Below are positions 1 to 20,600 of a DNA stretch of 64,000 nt, piece by piece. Source of the DNA: Brienomyrus brachyistius (Eukaryota > Chordata > Actinopteri > Osteoglossiformes > Mormyridae); assembly GCF_023856365.1 (NCBI RefSeq), contig NC_064554.1, forward strand, positions 5,633,001 through 5,697,000. The letters run 5' to 3'. Positions within the stretch are counted from its first letter, which is position 1. Every line of letters starts with the position of its first letter. The notes beneath the pieces are model-generated. The model saw only the letters and a program-made list of their open reading frames with translations, did not search any database and was not told the DNA's origin. The position numbers and the translations under genes were made by a program.

Positions 1-73
1 GTCATAAATCTCCCACATGCATTTTGTTGAAGTTAGAGAGATTTCAGCAACCTTTGATTCTGACTGTACTGAC

Positions 74-7589
<7,516 letters not shown>

Positions 7590-7700
7590 TGTGTTAAACA
7601 GAGACTCCTAGCCTGTCTGTGTTAGAATGTCCTTCTGATCTCTTCCAGTACTTTATAGCACGTACAAAGCCAGTTAATAGCACATCCTATTGGTCCGCTG
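7590..7700 (-). promoter_or_regulatory. 5' UTR and presumed promoter of gene 1
   Basis: Homologous to the upstream regions of genes 2-4 but without a clear TATA motif: the corresponding site reads CTATTAACTGG. Upstream homology is interrupted by a hAT insertion at 7809-8466. Confidence 0.35.
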
Positions 7701-7808
7701 GAATTTCAGACATTCGTAACTCTTTAAACATTTTTTAAACATCCGTGTTTCCTTGTCCCACGTCGTAATTTTCTGTTACCAACCGTTACAAATGTTAAGT
7801 ATGTAGTG

Positions 7809-8466
7809 CAGGGGTGACCAATACGTCGATTGCGATCTACTGGTCGCTCGCAAAGGTATAGAGTGGGTAAACTGTCTGGCATAAAAAATAGAGGATGGAT
7901 GACGCGATTAACCGCGCCAGCTGCTGCAAAACTCCAGCAAGCGACCAAGTCGCCTCCAATTTATTTCTACTAAACTTAAGAGAGGGTATAAAAATGAATG
8001 GGGGAGCTGGACCAAGTAAGAAGCCAAAAACCTACCACTTCCATACGGAAAGGAAGGAGGAGTTTTTCCCCCCACAATGTCATATTCGAAGTGCGTTTGC
8101 TTCATCTGTCAGTCCATCAGACCATTGCTATTCCGAAGAAGGGAAACGTGGAGCGGCACTTTCGGATTGTTCATAAAAACGGCATTAACTTCCCCCCAAA
8201 AAGCGAGCGGAGAAAGAGAAAGGTGGAGGAACTTAATTAAATTCCAGTTCAATTAAACAATGCTTCATTTATCCCAAAGGGAAATTATTATTATTATTAT
8301 TATTATTAATAATAATAATATTAATAATAATAGTAATAATAATAATAATAAAGAATACTCTGTATACCTATAAATAAATATATGTTTTGCATTTTATAGT
8401 AGGTAGATCATTTTGACTTGGTCATTTATAAGTAACTCGCAAGCTGTAAAAGTGTGGCCACCCCTG
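7809..8466 (+). mobile_element. hAT remnant with broken BED-finger coding fragment
   Basis: Ends CAGGGGTGACC / GGCCACCCCTG with an approximate 8-bp duplication (ATGTAGTG and GTGTAGGG). Around 7998-8230 the plus strand encodes, over shifted frames, pieces like the N-terminal zinc finger of hAT transposases (IAIPKKGNVERHF). It lies about 220 bp upstream of the gene 1 start codon and is absent from the other promoters. Confidence 0.65.
8284..8352. repeat. Palindromic trinucleotide microsatellite (ATT)n-(AAT)n
   Basis: A run of ATT units switches to AAT units, so the halves can pair as a hairpin. It lies inside the hAT remnant. Confidence 0.85.
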
Positions 8467-8474
8467 GTGTAGGG

Positions 8475-8957
8475 CAATTGCTCTGCCTTCTAATTCTTTG
8501 TTGTTAAAGTATTCGCGTTACTATGGAAGTAATAAATTAAGCCACTGCAAGGTCACAGCGTCCAGTACCAGTTAATTTATAGTTTATGATAAAGATTAAA
8601 AAGGGACCATTTACGATAAATATAAAAAAAGTAGAGTATTTTAATGGAATTGCATTAAAATTTAGTATACCGTAACAGTGCATAAGACCAGAAACAGGGG
8701 GGAAATCTGAAAAAGATAACCCCAATCCTAAAAAAATAAAATATTTTCATGTATAAAACTAAAAGCACATATCGCTGTTCAGAACATAAATATAAAAATA
8801 TCAATTTTGAGACCTGCTTACATATTTTTCAATTTGTAGATATTTGAAAGTTTTTGACGTTGTGTTTTTTAAGTTAAACGAACATGCTGGGTGTGAATCT
8901 GAAAGAGATTACATATGTGTTGAAAGGGATACGTTTGATTTCAACGGTAGTACGGGC
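8475..8957. other. Upstream flank of gene 1, non-coding
   Basis: Resembles the far upstream regions of genes 2-4 (for example 20700-21050). No gene seen. Confidence 0.5.
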
Positions 8958-10054
8958 CAAATCAGGCCCTAAACCCCCGCCCCACTAAACACACAGTTCT
9001 CCCACAATATTGGTACGGACATGCCCCTACCATCCATACCCAAATGTATGCCCTTGTATGTGCTCCAAGCGTCAGGAAGAAGGCCTGAAGGAGCTGCATT
9101 ATTAAAATATACTATCTTCTCATACTGAACAATGTATAAAGACACACTCACAAATGGAAACATTTGGGGTATTTTCACCCTAGTTTATTAAAACATCTCG
9201 AAACGCCAGTTTTTGAAAGCGAGTATTTTTCCAAAAGCCTGCAGAACGACATTGTTCCACGGACACAGATGACTCACAGTTACCTGCCACCAACGTCCTA
9301 AGACATGAACGTCCATCTTTATGGGATGTAGCGATATATTCCTTTCTTTACACTTTTGACACATCGCATTGCCATATTACTGCCTATGTACAAAGTGCTC
9401 AGAAAGAAAAAGAACAATATCATCATAAAAATAGCAGAGAAAACATAGTGTTGCAAAAAAATATTTACCCTTATTTCCTCATTTTTATTGCACATTTGTT
9501 ACCCCAAATGGTTTCAGAACTTTGCATTAAATGTAATATAAGATGAACATGAGGAAACACAAAACACAGGTATTAAAGGGTTAATGCGTTTATGGAAGGA
9601 AAAAGGTTATTCAACACCTATATCACCTATTTTAAGGAATAATTTTCCCCCAGAACTTAATAACTGATTGTGCCACCTGTAGCAGCAACATCTGCAATGT
9701 TCTTATTGAGGAATACTGTGTTAGTTTTAAACCAGATGTAACAGGTAATTTTTATCCAAAGCGACATACATTCTGTTTTGAGGGTCAAGGTCAGTCAGTC
9801 CCTGGAGTAGCTGGGCACATAAGGGTCATGCTCAAAGGCCCAAACGGTGAAATAACTCTGCTGACTCTCTATTTTGTGTTTACTAAAGTGTCTTTGTACT
9901 GCATGAACATTCGTATGGGGTAAACTCACCAACACGCCTAACAAAAGTCATCATACATAGCTCACTGCCTCTCTTTACATTAATAAGTTAATGCATCTAT
10001 TCTGTTCTTTCTGACTTGAATCACCTTGGAATGCAGCTCTGCTCCTGAAATGTC

Positions 10055-10285
10055 ACATTTAACATATTCACTTTTATTGTTGTGGGTCTCATACACTGTT
10101 GTTCCCTCTTTGTTTTGACTCTCTGGTCTAGAATGGCGGTGAACAGGTTGCACGAGTAAGCAAGACCAGTTCCCCAATATCCTATCATGTGCTAAATCAC
10201 GTACAAAGAGCATATCACTCTCACATCACAAAGGATACATTTAACCTGTATGGTATTGATAAGCTACGCAATTGCATTTAAATGA
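10055..10285. other. Segment inverted relative to copy 2
   Basis: About 230 bp that reappears reverse-complemented at 27719-27941, while both flanks stay in direct orientation. The ends carry CATTTAA and TTAAATG, which form an inverted repeat. Confidence 0.8.
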
Positions 10286-10647
10286 TGAGCCCCGAATGAG
10301 AACATCTTCTCATTCTTTATTTGCTAATCAAAACTATAGTACTAAACTCATTAGTTTACTAGAACAAGGAAGTCCTTTGCTTTAAAAAACACCAATAAAA
10401 TGACACAGTATGATTTCTTATACACATTTAATAGCCTAATTTTTTTTTTCCATAATTAAGAGAATTTTCTGGTACAATGATCTGACACAGCAAAACCAAA
10501 AGATGTTTTTTTTTTATGTCAGCCTACATGCTAGGAAATGCATTATCCTTTCTCTCTGTCGTGAAATGCTGTTCACAGTCAACACACTGAATGAACTGCA
10601 CAGTACATATATATTTCACAAAAATGATATCAATGTAGCATGTAGGG

Positions 10648-10940
10648 TGTCAGGGTTGGCGCTCGTCCTTCCCTGCCCTTCATATCTCTTCCCTGCTTGG
10701 CCAGCAGGTGTCGCTGGCCATCCTGTCCCTTTCTCTGTTTCAGTTCTAAGTCCATAGTGTGTTTCCCTTGTTCCCAAGACCACTGCTTAGCTCAGTGGGT
10801 TGAGTGTGTGGCCCAAAGACTTTAAAGACTCTCTGGTCATGGGTTTGAGGTCTGTGTCCACTCTGTTCTCTATTCTGTAATTGTTCATGTTCATGTTGCT
10901 ATGTGTTAGGAGTTCTCCTGGTTTCTTAGTCCTTGATTAA
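10648..10940 (+). repeat. Dispersed repeat with tRNA-like promoter motifs, truncated
   Basis: Starts TGTCAGGG and carries TAGCTCAGTGGG (A-box-like) and GGGTTTGAGGTC (B-box-like). It is related to 28299-28690, 44579-44925 and 21495-21600. Truncated at its 3' end by the copy 1 deletion. SINE-like, but the tRNA part is internal. Confidence 0.45.
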
Positions 10941-13251
10941 CTGTTAGTTATGATACTAGGTCTCCAATGAGTTAAGTTTACACACAAAGCCGTACTGCGC
11001 TTCTGTGCTCACTGCTCCCTGTGTTGTCTCCTTACACCTGGATTTGGAAATGAGCGTCTGCCTGCCAGAGCGGGGGCTGAGAATAAACCGTTTTAATGGA
11101 AGAAAGGGGTTCTCCAAATAAAAACTATAAGAAAAAAAATTCAAATTATGTAATGAGATATTTTAATCGTATATGTTTTCTGTAAACCAGGCATCATATG
11201 TGATACCCCTGAGGCAGATGATCCCCCCACAGCATTTGGGAGGGACGTGTCTATTAGTGCACTTCAAGCGCGTATCTATATCAATAAGGTAACAAAAGTG
11301 AAAACTGGTACTGGCACACTGAATTTGAAAAATGGCTGTAGTAGGACTGGACGATATGAAATATCAATATCAACATCGCATGTTATTCCCATTCAATTCT
11401 TATATCGATAGTCAGCTACATTAATATCAGGCTTTTTCTAGCCTTCAATTTAGTACAAATATTATAGTGCAGGGAGTGCTAAAACTCCTTTTTTGTTTCA
11501 TATATACCCCACTCTTTATTACAACAAAATCACATTGTGCGATCATAGAATATTATACAAAACGCTTTATTTCTCGTTATGCTATCCTGATTTTATTCTA
11601 TTTGCTCTTCCGAAAATATCTCAATTAAAGCTTGGGTCTCGTTATTTATCCATGCACCTATCATTATTAATTTTATTATATTTAATGTCTGTGACATAAT
11701 AAGTCACCGAAAAAAAAAATCAATACTAACAAGCTGAAAGGAGCCATATCCCCACCTATTGTAGCGGAGTTGGACATTATTAGGTCAATAAATCAATTCC
11801 CCTCCCATCCATGTATACTAGGACAAGGAGAACAGTCTGATTAAATGGCGTAGTTGAGTTATAACCGTAGCCTGACTTAGCTGTGCATGTAAACGTACTA
11901 TTACATAAATTGTACTAAAAATGTATCATGCCTGTTCTACTAGAACATGTAATGTATCTATTTTATGTAATGAAATAGAAAATAATGTTTTAAATAAGTA
12001 ACTTTAACATTTACAATTTTCGTTGCATGCTATGGCGCCAAAATTAGTATGCCGCTTGCTTCCTTTTTTCACCAAAATACATTATATACTTCAACAATTC
12101 ACCACAAAAACACCGGTAGCTTCAGACATCTTTGTCTATGCCTGATTTTTTTAAAAATTATTCACCAGTATGCAAACAGGGCCATGTCATGAATAACTGG
12201 TAAGCCTGCTACAGATACGATCAGTTTCTTCTGCATTATGCTTGGGAACTGTTTGGTCAGATGAAAAGTTCACAGCATTGTATTCTGTAGAACTCTCTTT
12301 AGTGGAGCATTTGTGCATTCCTACTGGTTGTCACCGAACCATATATTAGTTCATTACCATAAAGTTGACCGGGCTACAACTTCATTTTTCTACACTGACC
12401 GCGCCACTGAATGACTTCCGGTTGTTTTGAAGCTTTTGTCATTCGTGGTGTGACCGTACTGTAATGATGGCCAAAACGATGCTTTATGAACTTTTTGCTG
12501 TATGTTTCGAGCCCACTAGATGGTGGTGTCTGTATAAAAAAGGGCTCAAAGCATGCCCAAAAGTAAATCAAGAGCTGCGTTCGGATAGATAGAATTTGTA
12601 TTATTTATTTAGAATTCATATAATTACATTATTGGTTACAGGTACTACTTTTTTTTATTGTTTCATTCATTCATTACTAAGTTTTGGAGTCGCATTCCCT
12701 AACCTTATTTTTCCCATCGGATATGTGTATTTTAACACGTGATTTTAGTACATACAAGGTTTTTCAGGAGCACATTAGTCATGTTGTAGCTGTACTGACT
12801 GAACACTGATAAAACTGCAGTGATTTCTAACTATCACTAATCTGCAACGTTCAAGGAATTTTTGACATTATTGAAACAGCTTTTCATTGTGACCTCGCTC
12901 AGGATAAGTATGATGACTGGAATGATGGATGGACTGATTGATGGATGCAACAGCTTCTCAACACAGAACATCTTTCAGAAGAGGATCCTGAAGGCATTCT
13001 TGCATTTTCAAATGTGTTACATTTAGGGTGACATACAGACATTTTACATGACAGCGAAGTAAGTTGAACTCTCTATTTTCAAGTAACTGAGTATGAATGT
13101 TTCTCATATTAAGGAACACTGTATACTGCATGTCCCCTGTTGTGAGATCCAAGATAACCACAATCACCAATAGCTAATCTGTCACATTTGGCATGCGAGT
13201 TCATAAGGCTACTAACTGAGATTTGGTTCAGATGGACAGAACGGTGATGGA

Positions 13252-16200
13252 TTAGAGTGGGGTGAGGAGAGAGAGGAGAAGCAGCAGGAAAGGGATGATG
13301 GTGTTGATGTGAATTGCTGCAGCAGAGCTGGTAGAGAGATTGCTAACAGTATTCTGAAGGAAAGTGGTGAACTGAGACACCTTAGATAAGGTCATTATCG
13401 GAGAGGCGGCTTTGGTGCTGCCGGAGGTGTTGGTCGTTATCACTGCGGCCTGGAACCAGGTGCTCCCCTGTTTACAGAGTAATGGGTCACCTGCATCACC
13501 CTGAGGTGAGGAGAGAGAGAGAGACAGGCAGACAGGAGGAGTGAAAAGGGTGAAACACAGAACAGCATTCAGTCTGACTACAGTACGACTGGAGCTGCAG
13601 GCGCAGCACTGCTGAGGAGTGAATGTCAGATACGAGCAGCAATATATGAGCATCCTTACCTGCTGCAACGTCACAGCTGTAATACAGATGTCTGAGGAAG
13701 ATGCGCTGCTCCCACAATTTACCACAGTTGTATTCTGCTGCTGAATATTTGGGACTGTCATAAGAAGGAGGGATGGTATTCTGTGTTATTTATTTTAGTA
13801 TGAATTTAACACACAAAATGATTTTATACTCACTGTTAGGGATGTAACTAGTGTTGCAGGGTAAACCAATACTGAAAAAGTACCGTGATACCCTGCCATT
13901 AAAAACAATACTATCCTCCATTTTATTAGTATCGGTACTTTAAGAGTATTGCCTATGATATGCGTCGCTGTACAACAGCGGGTCAGCAGCTTGACTTTCT
14001 CTCCCATTCCTTACAGGCGCAGTGGGCATGTCAGCTGCTTTTTCGGTCACCTTGCAGCTTTCAGCTAAATAGTGCTAAGGACTAAGCTAAATACCACTAA
14101 TAAGTCATGTGAGTAATAGTAAAAGTAAGATGCTATTGAAGAATAGTGTAGGTTTCTCAACATTGTAACATTCTTTGTTAAAACCCCAAATCTAACAGCT
14201 CATCATCATAGTGAGCTAGCGAGTACATGGACTAACAAACCTAGTTTGTAGAATCATCTTAAATCATGAAAACGTCGCATGTCTAAAATCCAGATGCAGC
14301 ATATGAGAAGTCACTTCACTTGTGGGCTACTTTCTACACCAGTAGATGCTGTATTTCAGGTATGGCTCTCTTGTGCAGTATTTGAGTCTCATGTTCACCA
14401 ACTCGCTCAACAACTCGTTCACTCTTATGTGTCTCTCATTCTCCAACTCGGTCATTCATTCACTGTAAGCGTATGTGTTCAGGCCCAGGCTTAGTTTCCA
14501 GCCAGCCATATGCTCGCAAACAGCACGCCCGTACATGCCTCACTGGCCATAGTCGAGGAGGGAAGCAACATTCTCCTCATGTTTCAGAGGAGAAGTGGAA
14601 TAACAAAAAGAACTAATCTTTTCAGGGAAATTAATGTGAGTGTATAGTTCCTGTAAGGAACTTGTTTTGTTGTGAGACTGTGACAATATCTAGCAGGATA
14701 TTTCATGGTTATTTTGCTAGTACAGCTGAATTCTATTCAATCTCCTTGTCGAAAATTGCACTGTTTTTGTCGGACTTCTGTAGTTGCATACTAAAAACAC
14801 TGATGTTCTTCTGTGAGTGTGACTTGCTTTGTTTACAAGATCCAGCTGCTGCAAAAATAGATAATTTTATTATTTTTATTTCATTTTATAAAAGGACTGC
14901 TACTTCTGACTGCTGATCGTTTATTGTGATATCATACCGTGCACTTGCTATCATGATAGCTCCGATGACCACGCCCCTCTGCGGAAGCCCCTGTTTTCGG
15001 CTCCCTAATCATACTGCAGACTCCGCTTGAGACCCGTGCCTGTAGCAGCTGTTTCCCATTTCCCTATCAGGAGCTCTATTTCCAGAAGCCAGTCTCACCG
15101 AAGGGTTGCAAGATCTTCATGGTGTGCCCTGGGTTCGAGCAGTCTACTTTTTAGTTTCTATTTAGTGCCTGTGCAAAGATGATTGTGTCCTAGATTCCGA
15201 GTTCTGCCTGTTCCCCGCGGTACCTATGACGACGATCAACTGACCCATGCCTGGTTATCTGACTCCGTTGTCCGCCTCTGTTTACCGGCAACAATCACTC
15301 TGTATCTCTGGCTACTCCTCAACACTGAATTTTACCAGCTGTGAGGAGAATCCCTGTAGTGATCGGAAGCAGTTTCTCTTTAACTAATTCTTTCAGCAAT
15401 TAAACCTGCAGTTACCTGCAGCTGATATGTGTCAGTGCTCACCTTTTATATCACACATACCATGAGTTTTTGGTATCACTACATCTCTACTTAATTAAGT
15501 ATGACAACATTACTTATAATTAATGGAGTGTGATGAAGTCACACAGGTTCACACATGCTAACACACTCACTCACCTCCGCTCTGGGTGCTTCTCCATCCT
15601 GTCACCCAACACTGTGACCCACTGGGGAAGACCACACTGCCCAAGCCCAGGCACAGGGGTTGGATGTAGTTGGTCAGTGTTACACTTGTAGCCAGGCGGA
15701 GCACAGCAATGTTGTTACCTGGCAGATTGCTAAGGGTGATGTTGGACACCGCTAGTGACATACTCGTACCAAGAACCACTGTCCACTGGCTGTTGTTGAG
15801 CTGTGAGCTGGGGGAACATGGTGATGCAGTCAATATGAATATATGAGGGAAATAAGAATCTTTCATTTTTTTATATTGAACTGTTGTTGGTGTTAGGATT
15901 AGGTTAAAGAATTGAGTTCATCAGTAATGCAAGTTGTTTACATGATTTGATTTATCCGTCGTTTTCAGAATTTCACATATTTCAGTCACAAATCTCCCAC
16001 TGATACATTTTGTTGAGATTACAGAGATGTCAGCAACCTTTGATTCTGACTGTACTGACCTGTTGAAGCACTGGGCTGCACTGATGACGTATCTCCGTGT
16101 GATGAGAGTGCCCCCACAGACTTGGACCCCATTCATCTGCAGGCTGACCTGCCAGGGCCACGCCCCTGCTGCTACCGACCCGCTACTGCCGCCATTGTTC

Positions 16201-19200
16201 AGTGGGGCGAGACCACATACATCCGCTGAGATGAAGGAGGTGGGGGGAAAAAAGCTGAGTATTAATACAGTACCCAGGACTGTCTGCTGAGTACTATGCT
16301 GGTCATACTCTGTTGTAACTGCACTTCAGAGGCAGAGTAAAATTAACCAGTAATCAGAGAGAGTGCAGTTGGTACAGTTATGCAAAGACTTCCCATGCTG
16401 GAAAATGTTGGTCTGAGGAAGCCAATCACACAACAGAAAAAATAAGAATAACTTATGAACCCAATGGGAAATTAAAGATGGGAAATATCAGACACTCACG
16501 CTTGGCAGTGGTGGTCGAGGTGGTGGGAGTGCTTGGGGCTAATGTAATGGATGGTGACGAACTGCAGGAGGTGCTGTTGTCACTGTTTGTCCCACTGGAT
16601 GTAAATGTCACAAATCCCGGTTGGTTGGTGGTGATGATGGAATTGATCCAGGCCTGATAACGAGACACCCTAGTGTAGACTCCAGGGTGTTTGGGCTGGG
16701 CGCATTCATAGCCAAAACTCACAATCCCAGCCTGGACCCATACAGACCCCTGTTTGACCACCATTGGACCTCCTGAGTCTCCCTACACAGGTATAAACAG
16801 AATTCAATCAAACCTGGAACAAATATCAATCATACCAAGCATCTGGCTACACACAGGAGCACATGATCTAAAAAAAGACTGAGCAGAAGCCACCGCACCT
16901 GACACGAGTCCTTTCCTCCTGCTAGCAGACCAGCACAGATCATGTTGGCTGTGATGGAGCCCTGTCCATTCAGGCAATTACACTTATTGTTTCCAACTAT
17001 TGGTATCTGTACTTCCTGTAGGGTGCCAGGAGAGGGGAGGGACACTGAAAGGGAGAATCACCAACAATGTTAACCCTATACATTTTTGGAACATCTTTTT
17101 ATACCTTTAGTTTTAGGCTTATTACATTGTACTTACAGGAGTTAGCGACATATACTTTGTTTTTATTTTCAGGACATTCTAGGCTACTCAGACATGTCAT
17201 AATTTAATGTTTAAATTCTGACACAGTCCTGATATCATCAAAACTGCTTGTGCCTATTGGCATTTCTCAATTTTTAGTTTAGTCTATTATAAGAATTTGC
17301 AGGCACTACAAATATTATCTTCTGACACCTTTCAACAATGACATCCCTTTGATGCTTTGTAGGCTCTCTGCAAGCCATGGCTTTCTCTGCAGGATGCAGT
17401 TGAGTAAATGACAGGAAAATATTACAAGGTCAGAGTCACTTAAATTGATGGCAGGTCTGTAACCAAAAAGACTGAATGTTGTAATTAAACCAAAACGTGC
17501 TTCAACAAAGTAGTAGTTTAAGGGTGTGCACACTTATGCAACCAGCCTATTGTTATTTTTTATTTTTTATATTTCCCCCTCTAACAGATCTGTTTGTGTT
17601 TCAATTTAATTGTACAGGTTATAGGTCACATTAAAGGTGGGGAAATCCTTTTAAATGGTTTACCGTGGTCTCATTTTTTATATCCCAAAAACCTGGTATT
17701 TTATCATGGGTTTGTACACTTATCACATCCACTGTACATTCGTTTTGTTTATATCGACTGTTCTTATGATAGTTGGTAGTGCGTGGACCATTTTGGCAGT
17801 GAATATGCACTTTATTTTCTGGGAAGAGTTTTGGTGGAAAATGTGTAAAACATGCCTCATTTCACATAAGATTCATCTGGAATACTTTAGCGCACAACAT
17901 TGTAGCTTGGACAACCGGAAGGGGTAAGTTCTCTTGAAGATATTCGAATCATGTCTGTGTGTTATACCTATGCAAAGTTACGAGCCTGAGATTAATGGGT
18001 GCGAAAACCAACGCATTTCGCATTTATTGGGTACTAAGGGTTAATAAGATCCTGAACAAGAGGCTTTAATATGTTAGCAGGTGTTGATGATGCCTGGATC
18101 TCAGTCACACAGAAACCAGAAACTGCCCACATATAAAAACAAAATCTGTGAATCTTTAGTTATTATGAACTACTCAGATATAGATACATGCAGAAAATTG
18201 GTATTAACATCCTGACCGGGCAGGAGGTTAGTTATTAAAATGAGGAGTAGAGCTGACAGTGTTATGCTTGAATATGAATATGATGACATACCAGTATACT
18301 TAATATTTCCCCAGCCAGTGACCCAGGTCGCAGTGCCATTGTAGAAGGTGCTGTTGCTGGCTGCCAGGCAAATGGGCTGAATGTAGTCGGAAAAAGTTAC
18401 AGTGGTGCTGAGCTCCAGCAGAGCGAGGTCATTGTCATTTGGAAAATTGTTGTATAGTGGATGAGGAACGATGCGGCTGAGGGTTCTGACTTGTTGATTT
18501 GGGTTTGTACCATACAGTTCCTGACGCCCCAGAAAAACACTCCAGTTGGTTGTATCTGTGCTGTAGGAGACAGAGCATCAAACAGTGAAAAATCAAGTTA
18601 AATCACAGACACTTTTTGCAAGCTGGATATTTCTCAGATTTTTTGTACGAGTTTTAGCATCGATACTGTTGTATAAAATCACCAATATGACTCACCTGGA
18701 GAAGCAGTGGGCAGCAGAGAGCACCCACTTATTGTTAATGAGAGATCCTCCACACATGATCTCATATCCATTTTGAAGATTCTTCAGCAGATTAGCCTGC
18801 CAGGGCCAATTGCCCGGGGGTGCATCCTGACCCCCCACTATCCTGGTGTTAAGAGGAGCTTGGCCACACACTGGGAGGGGGGAGAGGTGAGCAGGTAAAG
18901 AGCTGAGCATGGACTGACTGAAAGCTTGTACAATATTCTATCAGATATTACTGTGCCAATTTTGGATATCGGCCAATTAATTTGTTAAGCACTAATTCAC
19001 AAGACAAAATATTAGTGAAATTTTGTGTTTTAAAGGAAAGAACAAAGACATGATATTAACGAACTTACCATTCGGTTGTGCATGTGACTCTAAAAAATGG
19101 GAGAGAACAGCTTTGGTTAATTACTATAATATTACTGAAAATGTGTTCATGTTAATTATGCCTATTTGTGTCGTAAATGTCTAATCTCAATATGACTCTT

Positions 19201-20457
19201 TTAGATAGTTGCCACTAGAACTTTGCGATATGGTAAGATAATTTATCACAATTTTTTCTTCATATTAGTTGATATAGATAATTATCACAATATAATTAAA
19301 GTCATTATTTAGCTCAAATCTCCATTTTTTCCCTTAATTATTCCCTTAGATTCAGAACATGAAAAGGCAACAAATTGAATGGACTTCAAACTGAAATGTA
19401 ATTTTACCAAATAAATTATATTAATAAATTAAACAATATGGTATGTTGCTAGTTTTTCCCTCGGACTTCCTTGGTGCTCGTTTCAGGGAACGTATTTGAC
19501 ATAATCTCCTGTAATCTTCTGTACTGAACAATTAGTCCTCTAACAACAATGTCCCGTGATAAGCAATGAGACCGACATTTCCTGTATTTCAGGTTGATCT
19601 GGAAGTGGCCCAAATGAGGAAAAATATGAAAAAAAAAAAAATTATTGATCGCAAGGTAAGTTATGGCATGGTGCTAGAACTTTTGTCTAGGGACATATAG
19701 ATCATGGTTTGAATTACAGGGAAGCTAAGGCGAGCTCGCCCCCACAAAAAGGACACAAGCTACCTTGGAAGCCCCCCCTGAAATGTTTAGGGTGAGCTCT
19801 AAAAATGTCCACTTTTGGTTTATAGCAGGGGTATCAGACTCAGATTTTATAGAGCCAGAATTTAATTACGTGATTTAAAAAAAAATTTCTTATGCATTTC
19901 ATTCCAAACTACAGCAATTTCAAGGTTTTACATATTTTACCTATTTTCTAATCTATTAGGCCTATATATGTGATTAGCTACTTTAACTAGTGTTATGAAT
20001 AAGTCATTGTTCCAGTAGCCCCTATAATTTTTACTTTGATCAGAAACCATTCCAAAATGTATATACAACAATTCTGTTGGGACTATTATCATCGCCAATA
20101 TGTACACATCTTGTGGACCTAAATATATTCTAAAACAACCGTTTTTTTTTAAAAGAAAAAAATTATTACTAATTTTTCACTAGCCTATACGAATACAAGC
20201 ACGAAAAGTCGGTCCTGATATTACATTTTGAACACCATATAAGCAAGCGTAAAACGAACTTTAAAAAGAGATTCCATTTCCTATACATTTTACAATGAAC
20301 TTGAAAACTTTTTCGTAGTTCTCAACATGGACATTATTTAAGGGTCAAACGACACTGAAACGCAAATGCTCGGTTGTTCTAAATGCACAGTACAGCACTT
20401 ACCTGTATGCAGTAGACTTAGAGCCGTCACAAAAAGCACACCGGTCCTAAATGCCAT
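13252..20457 (-). CDS. Protease gene 2: active S1 domain plus pseudoprotease domain
   Basis: Complete gene, 563 residues. Exons: 20457-20403, 19089-19069, 18870-18696, 18560-18292, 17044-16899, 16782-16500, 16225-16060, 15807-15575, 13754-13660 and 13500-13252; all junctions are GT/AG and in phase. Residues 1-18 form a signal peptide. Cleavage at Arg35-Ile36 (RIVGG) would activate domain 1, whose triad is His80, Asp128 and Ser225; Asp219 gives trypsin-like Lys/Arg specificity. Residues about 285-316 form a Ser/Thr-rich linker. Domain 2 (318 onward) has Gln368, Asn404 and Ala484 at the triad positions and lacks RIVGG, so it should be inactive. The last 15 residues are hydrophobic after a small-residue stretch (SSAAA about 539-543), typical of a GPI-anchor signal. 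Family resemblance is to prostasin, tryptase and polyserases. Translation starts at the only ATG before the hydrophobic stretch. Confidence 0.9.
13836..15488. mobile_element. Old hAT-like insertion in gene 2 intron 8
   Basis: Ends TAGGGATGTAAC and an inverted TAGAGATGTAG. No clear target duplication and no coding capacity. The same block sits in intron 8 of genes 3 and 4, so it predates the duplication. Confidence 0.35.
17090..17770. mobile_element. Old dispersed DNA repeat in gene 2 intron 4
   Basis: Matches my recollection of a common fish repeat (motifs ACTTATGCAACCA and GTACAGGTTATAGGTCACAT). Shared by genes 2-4 and missing from the 254-bp intron 4 of gene 1. Confidence 0.45.
19069..19089 (-). 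CDS. 21-nt microexon (exon 2) of gene 2
   Basis: Acceptor TTTTTTAG and donor GTAAG. It encodes ESHAQPN, placing six or seven residues between signal peptide and the light-chain cysteine (VCGQ). Confidence 0.8.
19090..20402. other. Gene 2 intron 1: no gene, short hAT stub
   Basis: Only about 17 bp (19826-19842, CAGGGGTATCAGACTCA) of the hAT element found whole in gene 3 remain; the rest has been deleted. Otherwise AT-rich intron. Confidence 0.55.
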
Positions 20458-20600
20458 TGCGTTAAACGGAGATGCCAGTCTGTCTGTATTTGAATGTCCC
20501 TCCTGATTTCTCCCAACAATGTATATCGCGTACAAAACCAGCTATAATAGCACATCCTACTTGGGCCGCAGGAATTTCAAACATTCATATCACTTTAAAC
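20458..20600 (-). promoter_or_regulatory. 5' UTR and presumed promoter of gene 2
   Basis: Conserved with genes 3 and 4. TATTATAG (20549-20542) lies about 85-90 nt before the ATG in a position compatible with a TATA box. The ATG context (GCAATGGC) has purine at -3 and G at +4. Confidence 0.4.

Larger units (their letters stand above)
8958..13251. repeat. Intergenic duplicon, copy 1 (between genes 1 and 2)
   Basis: Aligns closely with 26594-31404 and in part with 50290-53369. It lacks about 600 bp that copies 2 and 3 keep (around 28584-29200), with the junction near 10940. Longest ORFs are short and not recognisable, so no gene is called. The part next to 13251 includes the 3' UTR of gene 2. 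Confidence 0.8.

Noticed and set aside
13252..13761. Single 169-codon minus ORF spanning exons 9-10 (also 31405-31914 and 53370-53879) as an intronless gene
   Set aside because: It reads through an intron with GT and AG sites. Splicing restores the S1 alignment and the phases of neighbouring exons.
16027..16290. Plus-strand ORFs of 75-116 codons repeated at 17, 16027, 34369 and 55916
   Set aside because: Exact antisense shadows of protease exon 7 and intron 6; codon pattern and splice sites support the minus strand.
17655..17927. Hydrophobic plus-strand ORF in intron 4 (also 57562-57984 and 36054-36281) that looks like a membrane protein exon with a GTAAG donor
   Set aside because: The copies carry many amino-acid changes and gene 2 has a 2-nt frameshift; part of the ORF lies in a dispersed repeat. 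It is an intron of the minus-strand gene, so more likely chance.
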